The notes under the pieces: generated by a model
Databases searched by the model: none
Seen by the model: the letters and a program-made list of their open reading frames with translations, nothing else
Told to the model about the DNA's origin: nothing
From: Agaricus subrufescens
Taxonomy: Eukaryota > Basidiomycota > Agaricomycetes > Agaricales > Agaricaceae
Direction of reading: 5' to 3'
Length of the DNA stretch: 64,000 nucleotides
Assembly (NCBI GenBank): GCA_029945375.1
Contig: CM057057.1
Coordinates: 5,766,001-5,830,000 of the forward strand
Translations under genes and position numbers: made by a program
In this document: positions 46,190-57,056 of the stretch, piece after piece
How the letters are laid out: each line of letters starts with the position of its first letter
Position numbering within the stretch: position 1 is the stretch's first letter

Positions 46190-46414
46190 ATGTTCACAGT
46201 ACGCTTCCCTACTCTACGTTCTTTACTTCCGTCGCACTAATCATTTTCCTCTAGACTACTGAAATCCCTATCAACTTCCATTGCGGAAACGTCAACTGCA
46301 ATTGCGGTGACAAGTTTCGTCGTCTCCTGCATCCTCATTTCCTTCCCTGTACTGACCCTGAATACTTCCAGCTGCGGTTGCGAGCAAGGGAACTGCAAGT
46401 GCGGTTCCAAGTAA
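46190..46414 (+). CDS. Short Cys-rich metallothionein, 36 aa
   Basis: Three tiny exons encode a Cys-rich peptide. Exon 1 is only MFT. Exon 2 starts TTEIPINFHCGNVNCNCGD. Exon 3 encodes CGCEQGNCKCGSK followed by TAA. Seven Cys lie within the last 24 residues, mostly as Cys-x-Cys pairs separated by Gly, Asn and Ser, and the end is CGSK. Short fungal copper metallothioneins, such as those of Agaricus and Neurospora, also have about 25 residues and seven Cys. The N-terminal 12 residues are an extra head. The peptide should bind copper(I) or similar soft metals in the cytosol. The second intron uses a weaker donor (GTTTCG); with the alternative donor GTGACA the frame would be lost, which supports the weaker one. 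A TATA-like box is about 45 bases upstream. Confidence 0.75.
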
Positions 46415-47465
46415 AGTTTCAGAAAGATGAAACCTGTTGTCTGCGAGCTTCGAATGATTGTCGTAACTTCTTTGTATTGACAATATGATTTAATTTCCCA
46501 ACGTATCATGCCTACGGAAACGTACGAAAGAACGCCCTGGCGTTATGTGTGGTGCATTTTGTTTTAATTCCTGCATGGTCAACTATCCTCTCATTCCCAC
46601 CACCTCGTATACTGTTAAGATTTGAGAGAGCTGTCCCATCGAACTAGTATAAATATTCACAAGATGTAGCCGAAACTCTAAACATAGGGTATCATTCTTT
46701 AGCCCCAACCGACTTCTCTAGCCACAAGTGGTTGTTTTCTTCTATGCGCCACTGTAAATAAGCGGAGAATTTGAGCAAAACTCAACCTAATCACATCCGA
46801 TAAACATTTACGCGGTAACCATTAACAAGCTTATCTTTAATGACCTTTCAGCTGAATCATTACAACATCTTTACATCTTGTTATAAGAATATCACCTTTG
46901 GAGATCCGACTCAGGGCAAGGGGCGCGCCATCCAACTGAGGGCCCGTTGATTGCTTGAAATCGTTCTTAGGTGCTAAGTACTCCGCGTTTAACCACTCGA
47001 GAGCCAGTATTTTGCATGTTACTAAGTACTGTCGTCTTCAATATAATTAGTACTATAAGCAGGAGAACAGTTATAGGAAGTGTGCTGCTGCAATATCGCC
47101 ATTTCTTATTTTGTTTGGACGTATTACCCAAGAGTTCCACTTTGAAGAAGGTCTGTGTACAGTGTTAAGAAGTACAAGCCGTACTAGTATTACCTCTGGT
47201 GTGGAATGGAACTCAAGCACTCCGTTTTTTTTGGTAACATTCATTCATTATTAAAGCTGCTCCTCCGCCATCTCCGCCAAAATCCGTAATGGAGTCGGTG
47301 TTCGTCTGAAAACGTTTGTTTTTACTCCCGACTGGATATTCAAGAAAATCAGGTATATCCTGAGTCATGGTACAACACGCGTAGAATAAGAGTACAGAGA
47401 TAATAGAAACAGAGGTATTATCAAAAATCAAAGACCGCCGTAATGATGCATAAGAGGTAAGATAT
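46415..47465. other. Convergent intergenic region, no gene seen
   Basis: AT-rich stretch of about 1 kb between the metallothionein (+) and the HAM1-like gene (-). Only short frames; no repeats noticed. It presumably contains both 3' UTRs. Confidence 0.5.
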
Positions 47466-50400
47466 TTAATTAACAATCGGGGGCGCCAAAACTGCGCCAG
47501 TCCTATCCGTGCTAGTGGGGTCTGCTGCTGTACGACTGGGGGCCACAGCTGGAGCCTCAGCAGGTCTCGCCGCTGCCGTAGAACCCGAGGCGGGGCCGGA
47601 ACCGGGAGCGGGGCCGTTGACATTACCCGGTGTCCCCAAGCGTTGTTCCCGATACAAGTCAAAACTAGGTGTGAATAAAACATTAGCGGTTTCGTCCGTT
47701 AACAGAAGAATACAAATACTCACGCATCAGATCGCCATTCATAGCCGGTAGCGGCTGCTGCTTCTCTCTCGTCGGTCCTATTCACCCATCCAGCGGGGTA
47801 TCCCTCCTGTTTCAGAAGCGAATCACGCCTGTGACTGACGACCTTGAAGTGGGATGCTTTCTCAGCCTGCGACCCTCTGATTGAGGCTTCCCTTCCCTCC
47901 TCCTTCTTCTTTTGGAATAACTATATAGAAATGAGCAACATAGCCAAAAATCAAAGAAGAATCAAACTCACACTCTTAAGTGCGTCAGTCCTAGTCTCGC
48001 CTTCCTCGGAATTCTTCGCATTGTCCATCCTGTCTCTAACAGCAACCAACTGCCCATCAATATATTCCAAACCAGTAACCAAAGCATCTTTGATCGCCTT
48101 CTGAATTTGTTTCTTGATCAATCCTGTCGCAAGTGGCCGCAATGTCTTGTACAAGAAATCATGTTTCGAGTCTCTGATCGAGAACTTCAAACTGTCAACC
48201 TTGACATGGACATCCTCAACTTTGAATACCGATGACTTGTCTTTAGTTGGTGAGTGGAGCGTGATCAGGGCCTATAACGGTGCGTAAGTGGACTGTCGAG
48301 AGAGTGAGGCGAAACAAAAGAAACGAACGCTGAGTCCTTGCCCGCCCAAGACAACGTCTGCTAAACCCGAATCCGTCATCCTAGGAATACCTTTCTTCCT
48401 ATAATAGAACGCTACATCCCTCATATCCGCTTGCATTTGTTGCAGGTCCAACGTGATACGATGACGGCTGTCATCAGTGATTGCGGCATATGGAGAGAAT
48501 TTGATATAGTTATTGGCCTCGAGGGCGAGGATTTTCGGGAAGAGGTTTCGACCTTCAAGTGTCAAGTTCTCAACGACCAGATCGAGATTTTCGTCTGTAT
48601 ATTCAATGCGTGGGATAGGTACGTATCCGACCTTGTTATGATAATATGAGTTTGCAGTTCGCATCCTACCAGTCGTACCTCACCTGGTTGATTATTTGGG
48701 GTAGGATAACTTTACGAATATCATTCCAAAGCTCAGGTTTAAATTTGAGGCTTCCCTCGCTGTCGAAGAGTAGATCTTTGGTGAGACGGGCCCAATCTTC
48801 TCCAAATTGTTTGTTCATCTGCAATGTATGAGAAATTATACCGTGGTTAGGTCCAAGAAAGACGTACGGGATCTTCGCCCATAGCATTAAACCAACTGCT
48901 AACGTTGTTGAACAGGTTGTCAAAGTGGCCCCTGTATTTGTCGTCATAAAAGCGGCGGCCGCTTTCCCGCAACTCGCGGCCCTGATCGTTAGATGTTGTG
49001 TCAAGGACGTAGCCAGGCTCGAGCAGGATCTGGAGTTTAGGAATATATGAGTTTGTCACCATCAGGCAACCGACAAAATTTCGGACCTTGCGGATATAAG
49101 TATCGACGTCCTTGAACCAATGACGAAGTTCGGGATCACGCCGGGAATCATCGATAAGCACGTTCACAGAATCAATGATGGTGTCCAATGTCGAGTTGTT
49201 CGCGAACCGCTCGAGGAGAGTGCGGACCTCGCGCATAGCAAGGCTAACGCTAGGATCCTGCGTCGCATAGAGTCTCAGCTTCCGAAACGGTGCCTCGAGA
49301 AAATATGGCTTACCGACGTAACACCGTGCGCAGATTGCTTGCCACCAGCTACAGCAGCCCTACCATGTTTGGCGTACTCTTCAATATAATTAAGCAGCCA
49401 GCGTATGGAGTCTTGGTAATCTTCGTGCTGCTGGCATTCCAAAACGACTTTCTTGCCCCTGAAGATGAATCGATCACGTCGTTCTTCAGGGAAGTACTCT
49501 TCGGTTAAAAAGTGGCGGCCTTGCTGGTAGCGTTCACGAGCCGCGTCCTTGTGTTGGTTGGGGATGCGATCAGACAGACCCTGCTACGAAATGAAATCAA
49601 TGGGGAGGCAAATAGAAATCGAAGAGACGCATACAGTGACTCCCTTCATCCTGTCCATCAGACCGGCTTTTTTGGCTTGCGCTTCCTGGACCGGAGCTTC
49701 GGAGGCCCGGATGTCTTCCGCGTGTCTGCGGCCTTCGGATGCTACCTGGCGACCGGTCTCGACGCCTTTGCCCGCGAGATCTCGGCCGCGCTGCTTGGCC
49801 TCGTCGCGACCGAGAGACGTTCCGCCGTTGATGACATGGGTATCCCCCTCGGGACCAACAGCGGCAGACGCGCTGGTCCCCGGCAGGGGAACCTGGAGGG
49901 TGGGAGAACCAGCCGTATCAGTGGGACGACCGTTCTCGGTTACGAATCTGTTGGATTCTCCAGGATCATCAACCTTACGGAGAGCTTCTTCAGAAGGGGC
50001 CATTGTTTCCGCCGCTTTGGCAGCGGTCTTGGAAAGGAGATCTCGTCCAATGACGGAAAAGTCGGATAGGAGTTTTCGAGCCTCAGAGTTTGTCATGACA
50101 ATCCGGGCAAGCGTACGGAGGTGACGGACTGCTGGAGGACAAACATTGTGAGTGGCCGGCTTCGAGGTGAGACGGATAGACAAATACCTTGCTGACTGTC
50201 CGAAGCAGCGGTCTGCCTGTCGACGGGCAGGCGGTTGTTGACATCGCCGGGGGCGAGGGACTCGCGCTCGATGTCGCGCGTGTGCCAGATAAACTGCTGG
50301 AAGAGCTCATCGGCGTTCTTGTCGTGGACGATCGACCGGGTGGTGTTGATGATGTCACGTGTGTCCTGGACTAGCTTGCGACCCTCGCCGGAGAGCTGGC

Positions 50401-50666
50401 CGAGCTCGACGGGCGAGTGGTCGAGCAGGTACGCCAGGCCGCTGTCGATCTGCGCATTCGTCGGCAGACGCCCCTGGCGGAACGCTTCAACAACGCCGTA
50501 CAGATGCAGCTGCGGGTGCCGATGAATCAACGCTCCAGAATGTATGCGGGCTTGCACTCACCTTCCGGTCGATGTCTTTGTCCTTTTCGACCTTGTCTAC
50601 CGGGCTCGCGACGGAGCCCTTGGTGGGGTGTTCGCTGATATCTTTCTTTGCTGGAGGAAGAGACAT
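47466..50666 (-). CDS. HAM1-like protein (N- and C-terminal HAM1 domains)
   Basis: Large multi-exon gene. It starts MSLPPAKKDISEHPTKGSVA. The next exon has the N-terminal HAM1-type region: FRQGRLPTNAQIDSGLAYLL, then SPVELGQLSGEGRKLVQDTR and KNADELFQQFIWHTRDIER. Further on come AVRHLRTLARIVMTNSEARK, a charged low-complexity linker with many Ala, Glu and Arg (ASEGRRHAEDIRASEAPVQE), and a helical middle (LLERFANNSTLDTIIDSVN). The C-terminal domain reads VGRIPRIEYTDENLDLVVEN, FPKILALEANNYIKFSPYA and KFSIRDSKHDFLYKTLRPLA; this part looks like a lipid-binding tubular fold. The tail is Pro/Ala-rich and ends VLAPPIVN. The family was named for hyphal fusion in Neurospora and is thought to act in membranes; the biochemical role is not settled. 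Short introns join the exons in frame. Confidence 0.85.
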
Positions 50667-52236
50667 GGTTTGTGTTTAGGGGGAGGATAAATTGTGAGGA
50701 GCTTAAGTAGCAGTGGGTTTGTGACGTCAGGGCTGTATCAATCATCATATATCATATCATTGTCCACCAAGGTGTATGGAGCCTCGTCAACATACAGAGC
50801 CCCAATGTACTCCACACCTCGATCTCAAATAGGGGCTACGCATGTCATCACCGCCGACACTGCTGCACAACGTCAAGGCTCGCGGAGCGGGTTTTCGTAA
50901 CGCTATACATAAGAGCGAGGAAGACACCCATCGTGAAACGGCCCGATGGCGTGGTCTCCGAAAGGAAAGGGCGGTGAGGGGAACCGTATTCTTAAAGACG
51001 TTTCCATGTGCTGGGGGTCTCCACTAGGCTTAGGTCCTCAGTGGCTCAAGAATGGACTAGAATTCACCTTTAAGGCTCTGTGACATTGGAGATCGGCAGC
51101 AGAGCAGTAAATTGGCTCCGAACAAAGAGTTTCTCGCTCCGGCCTCTCTAGTCTACCGCAAGTGCATTCAGCACATGCAACGATACCCGATACCCAAAGA
51201 AAAAAAGCCCGTTCCGCGATTCTGGGCATCAATCTTGATTTTGATGGTAGCTAAATGTCAAACCGCAATATAGGAGGAAAAGTCTTCCGCTTCTTTGACG
51301 CCACTATACGGTAATCAATTCACCCGTCCTTGCCAGAATCAACCGTCTTCTTGCGGGGTTCAGACGAATGAATGCGTTCTGTCGGCGGCCTTCGGGGCTT
51401 TACATACATACAGAACCGCGCGATACGGTGGTTGTACGTATGCCCGTGGCTGGGGGATCCGAATGGTTTGATCAAGCGACTGGCCTATATGAAGTATGGC
51501 ACAAAGCCTGTTCGCGGTATAGGGCCTGTCCCAACATGCCTCGGTAATAGCAGAGAATAAGGTTTGAAAGGGGAACCACAAAGGCTCTGAAAGCTCTCAG
51601 CTATAAAAAGCATTTTCACACCCGAGAAAGATAAATTAATACGTTACCCCGGAGGATATAAGCTGCTATGGAAGCGATTCATCCGTCAAGATAATCACCC
51701 ACTAGAACCCCAGCGGCTGGCACCGATCAATCGAGCCTAGTTGGTGATCATGATGATGACCGTTTGGAGAGGCCTTTTTTTCTTTTTTTCCGTGTCAGGG
51801 CCGATCTTCGCACCGTACATTGCAAGGTCCATCAGTCAGGTACCGGGCTGGCCATGTGACATGGCTTCTAGGATATGACAGGTTTCGAAAGAAAAGGCGT
51901 ACGGGAGTCAGGAGAAGGGTCACACTGGTGCAAACCTAAAAGCGTGTACGGATTATCCAGGGGTGGATGGATGAGCCAAAGCGGGAGGACGGAAAATGCG
52001 TTGTGTGGTGATCATTAAATTGGGGATCTGGATTGGAAGGGCCGGATGGCGACGCGGTGGGAAAAAGTGAACCCCACCCGGATTGAACGGATGACCTTGA
52101 GGAACCCGGCTGGAATCTCACGCTGTGCCGCTGAGCTAGGGGTCCGCAAGAGGAGGGGTGGGTGGACGGGGGCGCGTGGGAAGATGATAAGCGGGAGGGG
52201 TTCTTATTGGCGAGGGCGAGGCTCGAGCAGGCCACG
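50667..52236. other. Divergent intergenic region with a tRNA-like sequence
   Basis: Between the HAM1-like gene (-) and the F-box-like gene (+). The frames 50694-50900 and 51360-51581 have no features. Base composition shifts sharply to GC-rich at about 52180. A tRNA-like sequence lies at 52068-52145. Confidence 0.45.
52068..52145 (-). tRNA. tRNA-like sequence, anticodon arm irregular
   Basis: Read on the minus strand, GGACCCC at the 5' end pairs fully with GGGGTTC at the 3' end (one G-T pair), followed by a discriminator A. The A-box-like TAGCTCAGCGGC and a T-arm with 5-bp stem (ATCCG and CGGGT) around a seven-base TTCAATC loop are present. The D-stem has one mismatch. The anticodon arm does not fold into a normal 5-bp stem. 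A TGAG/CTCA stem leaves a long loop containing TTCCAGC, which could mean a small intron with a CCA (Trp) anticodon, or a decayed tRNA. The identity is therefore not assigned. Confidence 0.4.
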
Positions 52237-53826
52237 ATGCTTGCCCGCCTCAAGCCCCCGTTCGCCCTCCGCCTCAGACTGCCCAGGAAGCCGCGCCGGG
52301 CCCTCCCCCGCCTGCCGCCCGAGATCTGGGTCGCCATCATGCGCGCCGCCGCCGAGCCGTCCGCGCACTTCACCGGCCCCCACGGCCACCTCGACGCCTC
52401 CGTCTCCTTCCTCGATCTCTCCGCCTCGCAGTCCGATCTCCTCCGCCGCCTCGCCGTCTACCGCGCCGCGCTCAGCTGCAAGGCCGTCATGAGCCGCGTG
52501 TGCCGCGCCTGGCACCTCTGGGCCCAGGACCTCCTTTTCGAGTTTATCTGGATATCGCGCGCGCGCCAGGCCCGGGCCCTCGCCGCTGCGCTCGCCCTGA
52601 GCCCCGACCTCGGCCCGCGCATCCGCCGCCTGCACATCGAGACGTTCACGCTCGAGCGCTGCGACCCGGGCGACCTGCGGACGATCATCGAGCACTCGCC
52701 GCGCCTTGCCGCCTATTCCGACTACCGCTCGATCCGCCGGCAGCCGTACTCGTCGCCGGACCACCTGCTCTCGAGCCTCGCGCGGCCCGGCAACAGGCTC
52801 AAGCGGCTGTCGTGGACCAACTACGACTACGACCGGCGCGACCAGTCCGGCTGCATCTCCTTTTTCCTCCGCCTGAGCCCCGCCCTCGGCAGCGCGGCCA
52901 GCGAGCTCGACTACCTCGAGCTCTCCCTCTGCGCCACAAACCTCGTCTCGCCCAACCTCCCCGCCATCTTCTCCTCCTCCGTCCTCTCCAAGTACACCAC
53001 CTCCCAGGGCTTTATCCCCGTCCATCTCCCCGCCCTCCGCACCCTCAAGCTCACCCTCGACAACATCACCTTTTCCGTCCTTTCCCACTGGAACCTTCCC
53101 TCGCTCCAAAACATCTCCGTCCTCTCCACCGACTTTTCCTACACCGGCGACGGTTTTGCCCGCTTCTTCCAGGTCCACGGCCACAACATCGTCCAGCTCG
53201 AGCTCGGCCACTCTACTGGCGCCATCGAGGAATACTATCTCACCTCTTCGCCCAACGCCGACCAACGCCGCCTCCTCAGCCCCAACTCCAACCTCGCTGC
53301 CTGGTGTCCCAATCTTCGCGAGTTCATCTGCAGCGCCGATGCCGAGTGGAATTGGCAATCCCCCGATTGGATCGCTCCTCATGTCCTTCTCCCCGCCCAT
53401 CCAAATCTCCGCCTCATTGCCGTCAGAGATATGAACAAACGTCTTCTTGATGACCTCAATCTATTCCTCATCAGACGCTCTGATCGTCTCAGGCCCTTCC
53501 CTCACACCTCCACCCGTACCGGTCACGGCCCCTTTTTCCGTCTCGCAGAACAAATAAAATCCCTATTACGTTCTGATGCCTTCCCACAGCTCCAAGTCAT
53601 ACGGGACATGAGTTGGGAAAGTGCTCTCATGCGACGCGTTGGCCGTATGCCGTTACCCCAAGACCCGATGCGCTTTGACGTTTGGGATATGTTACCCTTC
53701 AGCACTAACGTTGACGAGGTTGAATTCGGAAAATATCTGCATGCATTCTGGAAAACCGTTGGTGATAATTGTGCGATCAGAGGTGTACAGGTCCAGGGCT
53801 GGACCGGTCAACCTTGCACCGTCTGA
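52237..53826 (+). CDS. F-box-like protein, GC-rich single exon
   Basis: A 529-codon uninterrupted frame from the ATG at 52237. The start region MLARLKPPFALRLRLPRKPR leads into RLPPEIWVAIMRAAAEP, a degenerate F-box-like helix. The pattern AVMSRVCRAWHLWAQDLLFE follows, as in agaricomycete F-box proteins, and the rest has leucine-rich-repeat-like spacing (LRTLKLTLDNITFSVLSHWN, HNIVQLELGHSTGAIEEYYL). Such proteins recruit substrates to SCF ubiquitin ligases. The frame extends upstream to 52162 only through a GTG codon, so the ATG is preferred. The first 900 bases are strikingly GC-rich, with nearly every third codon position G or C, and this creates long antisense frames. The last 400 bases return to normal composition. 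There are no introns, unlike most neighbours. Confidence 0.75.
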   Translation: MLARLKPPFALRLRLPRKPRRALPRLPPEIWVAIMRAAAEPSAHFTGPHGHLDASVSFLDLSASQSDLLRRLAVYRAALSCKAVMSRVCRAWHLWAQDLLFEFIWISRARQARALAAALALSPDLGPRIRRLHIETFTLERCDPGDLRTIIEHSPRLAAYSDYRSIRRQPYSSPDHLLSSLARPGNRLKRLSWTNYDYDRRDQSGCISFFLRLSPALGSAASELDYLELSLCATNLVSPNLPAIFSSSVLSKYTTSQGFIPVHLPALRTLKLTLDNITFSVLSHWNLPSLQNISVLSTDFSYTGDGFARFFQVHGHNIVQLELGHSTGAIEEYYLTSSPNADQRRLLSPNSNLAAWCPNLREFICSADAEWNWQSPDWIAPHVLLPAHPNLRLIAVRDMNKRLLDDLNLFLIRRSDRLRPFPHTSTRTGHGPFFRLAEQIKSLLRSDAFPQLQVIRDMSWESALMRRVGRMPLPQDPMRFDVWDMLPFSTNVDEVEFGKYLHAFWKTVGDNCAIRGVQVQGWTGQPCTV

Positions 53827-55339
53827 AAATACCCCTTTGTTCTCTCCTTGATTCACTCAGTTTCATTGCTGGGGATCGGCAAATAGCACTCATTCTTAAC
53901 GCTTCATTTATTCAATTCTATGGACCCTTGCCTTTTTTTTTTTTTTTCCATCGGATGTAGTATCGCTTTCGCTCATTCATAGACATGTATCTTGGCAATC
54001 TCACATTGGCACTTGTGTTTCAAACATTCTGACGGCATTTCGAAGTGCCCAGTTTCCATGGGAGCGGCGTAAGGGAAAAAGAGAAACCTAATCAACTGTC
54101 GGAGGAAACGAAGCTCCTAGTGACCAATTCAATTTGGGATACACTGTGTATCTGTACTTTGTAGGATGTCGAACCTGGACAGGTGTGTGTCAGGATCGGA
54201 GTTGTCATTGGTGTGTAATATAAAGTCCAAGTCAAAAAAAAAGTGGACAGTCGCCCACAAAGATACTCATTACATAAGCGCCGATAACCAAGTTTCCTAC
54301 GATGCAATCGATCTTTCCTTATTTTCAGTCGACGCTCCCACCCGTTAATGATGCGGCCAACGTTCCTGTTTGTTTTTCTGTTGTTTATCCGTTGATTTAT
54401 GATGAAGGATTCTGCCATCTGATAAGTGAAAGATTTCTAAATTACTTTCTAGCGTGGTCCGTGGTGTGCGAGGTGAGACTCGGCTGTATAATTATAATCA
54501 TCGGCACAAACGAAGCTGTAGCTTTTCTTCATGAAGCTGCGCCGAGAGAAGGTGGGTTGCCCCAATGATCGGCAATTCATTCAGACGATACCACATCCAC
54601 AACACAGGTCCTCTAGCCCGACTTGTTCGTGGAACTCGAATACTTAAGTAACGTTACTTTGAACTGTAAAGCCCCTCCCCGACTCGGGGGAAAAACACAA
54701 GTGGGATGGCATGACAAGATGATGACATTATGCAATGAAAGAAAGGTAGAATGATGCTGATACTCCTGGTATGTACAAAGATGTCCATATGCACTTGTCA
54801 TTGATGAATGGAACCCCAGCGATGAGGCGGCTAAAGAACTTTGATCGGAGAGGTCGACTCAAATTCAGGGGAATGGGTCCTCGGCATATATGCTACCTCG
54901 AAAAGACGGAACTGTTTTTCAGTTTCTTGACCGAGATGGCCGGTACGTTAGAAATTCGATAGCATTTTGTGAATGCCAAAACCCGGGCAGGAAAAAGATC
55001 TTTTCTATGGTGATGCACGATCATAAGGCACAACCCAGTGACGGGTCCCCTTTTCAAAGAAACCATCCGATCAAGGGGTCAAAGCTGCCCGTTGCCTCTA
55101 CTAATTAGTCTTCCTATGTCAACGATCCAAACTTCCAAGGCGCCTGGCACTCTTGACAGGTTGATTGTATTGAAGACATATGAGCTTGAATTCACCAGGA
55201 GCTAGACGACCGACTTACGGCGCACACAAGGACCACACCGACTGCAGTGTTCATGAGCGTAGGTGACATCAGACGAGCCGGGGATTGCCGAAATGGGCCA
55301 CTGCGCGGCGACCCTAGTTAACGCATTCGACTGCCACCG
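53827..55339. other. Intergenic, no gene seen
   Basis: About 1.5 kb without a supported gene. Includes a run of 14 or so T at about 53934-53947 and short frames on both strands. Probably contains the F-box gene terminator and the VPS74 promoter. Confidence 0.45.
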
Positions 55340-56607
55340 ATGTCTTCAGCCGCGGGGCTCTCTCGCCGACGCGTCGCACAGACCTCTTCCTCCTACAACG
55401 ACGACGACGACGACGGCCACAAGAGACGACAATCCCCGCTGCCTTCTTCCCCCTCCCGCTCTCCCCACAATGGCTCAACTTCTCCCGCAGCCCTTCACGC
55501 CGGCTCTGCCTTCGAGGGCGGCAGCAAAATCGCATATGACCCTAGGGACCTCGCCCAAGAAGCAACAGATGAAGCAAGACTGGGAGGGAAAATGCCGCGG
55601 CTGACGCTCATGGAAGAGGTCCTGCTTCTTGGCCTGAAAGATAAACAGGTTGGTGCCTTTTCGTCCTCTTCCGCCCGTCAGTTGATCAACCGCTATAGGG
55701 CTACCTTTCTTTTTGGAATGACAACATTTCCTACGCTCTCCGCGGTTGCATCCTAATAGAGCTCGCTCTCCGGCGCCGTATTGCTCTCGTCAAGGACCCC
55801 AACCGGCGGCGGCTCCTCCTGCCCGAGAGACTTGTCCAGGTGATCAATGACAGGCAGACTGGGGAAACTATCCTCGATGAAGCACTCAAGCTTATGAAAA
55901 TGCAACAAGAAACCGAGAAACTCAGCGTAAACAGCTGGGTCGATCTCCTCTCTGGTATGACCATTTGATCATGTTCACTTCATTGAATGACTTTTACATC
56001 CCCATCGTTAGGTGAAACATGGAACGTCATGAAGATCGGCTTCCAACTCAAGCAAGTTCGAGAACGCCTCGCTAAAGGTCTCGTCGATAAAGGGGTCTTG
56101 CGCACGGAAAAACGAAACTTCCTTCTCTTTGATATGGCTACACATCCCGTAGCCGACGTCCGTACCAAAGAATCTATCATCACCCGCGTTGTCTCCCTCC
56201 TCACCTCAACTACCTCTGCCGTACCTGCGAATGCCCTGGATATTGAAGGCGTTCAATGTCGAACCATTCGGGCTGTCTGCCTGGCCTGCACGGCCTATAC
56301 CGCCAGTGTCTTGGATAATGCCTTCGGACGGTTGGACTACGAAGCGAGAGAGTTGGCTTTTCAGAGATGCGATGAGATTCTAGGCGAATTTATGGTCTGG
56401 CCTTTTGGAAGTGGGTCCACAGATAGTGGCACACCAAGAAAGCGATCACAGTCTCGGATTGCAATGGGCAGTGACAGTAGCGGCAGAGAATCAGTTCTCG
56501 GGTTGGTGTCGGAGGTCAAGAGAGAAATGCTCGGCGAAGAAGATGTTGGTTTTGAGCTCGTGGCCGGTGTTCTCGAAGTCCTTTCCAAACTTGATTCTCT
56601 CCTGTAA
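55340..56607 (+). CDS. vps74: VPS74/GOLPH3 family Golgi phosphoprotein
   Basis: Peripheral Golgi protein that binds PI4P and the tails of glycosyltransferases so that they are kept in the Golgi. The N-terminus ([20 protein letters not shown], then an acidic and Ser-rich stretch) is disordered, as in the family. The GPP34 fold begins [18 protein letters not shown]. An intron at about 55649-55705 leads to [20 protein letters not shown], with the conserved Trp of the lipid-binding pocket. It continues [20 protein letters not shown] and [21 protein letters not shown] second intron precedes [40 protein letters not shown] and [20 protein letters not shown]. The C-terminus ends [12 protein letters not shown] Ser/Arg-rich insert near the end ([19 protein letters not shown]) interrupts the last helices and could be a phosphorylation loop. 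Confidence 0.93.
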
Positions 56608-57056
56608 ATAATCTAATACCCTCCTGATGTTATATGCACAAGTGCTCTCTTTTCCCAGAACAGTGGTGGGCCTGTTCTATTCTAAAATCTGGTCTATGAA
56701 TACAATTGAGGATCATTTACACCAGCAGTAGTATATCAGCTGCGTTAAGCAGTCCGGTAGTACTTGAATTTGATTTTAATGTTGTCTTTCTCATAAAATA
56801 ATACAATGATCATGACTAGGCTACACAAGAGCGTGTGCGACCGGCCCGCTCTGATCCGCCAGGGTTGCTCGTCGTGTAGAACATGTTTTCTTCGGTGATG
56901 AAGGCTGTACCTCCGCCCTTGTTTTCGCTCTTCAACTCTCCTCTGCGACATCCAAATGAGTAGACCAGTACGTACTCCATTCATCGTCCAGCTTGTTGAA
57001 TGATGTTCACCGCTGTTTGTGACCATTTCAGTTTGGGGTTTTACGGACACGACGCA
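56608..57056. other. Intergenic, no gene seen
   Basis: About 450 bases between two plus-strand genes. A minus-strand frame (56745-57113) is a chance opening, partly opposite the first exon of the next gene. No repeats. Confidence 0.45.

Noticed and set aside
46237..46509. A 90-codon minus frame over the metallothionein
   Set aside because: No features. The plus strand gives a Cys-rich peptide with correct intron borders.
49512..50124. Two long plus-strand frames opposite the HAM1-like gene
   Set aside because: The minus strand encodes the HAM1-like domains with matching splice sites; the plus frames are shadows.
52204..53400. A 398-codon minus-strand frame opposite the F-box-like gene
   Set aside because: It is a by-product of the extreme GC third positions on the plus strand. 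Its sequence is repetitive Glu/Gly/Ala/Val with no family features, while the plus frame has an F-box-like motif and leucine-rich spacing.
52500..53450. A 316-codon plus frame (+1 shift) inside the same gene
   Set aside because: Arg/Pro/His-rich low-complexity frame caused by composition; it starts inside the real gene and has no domain.
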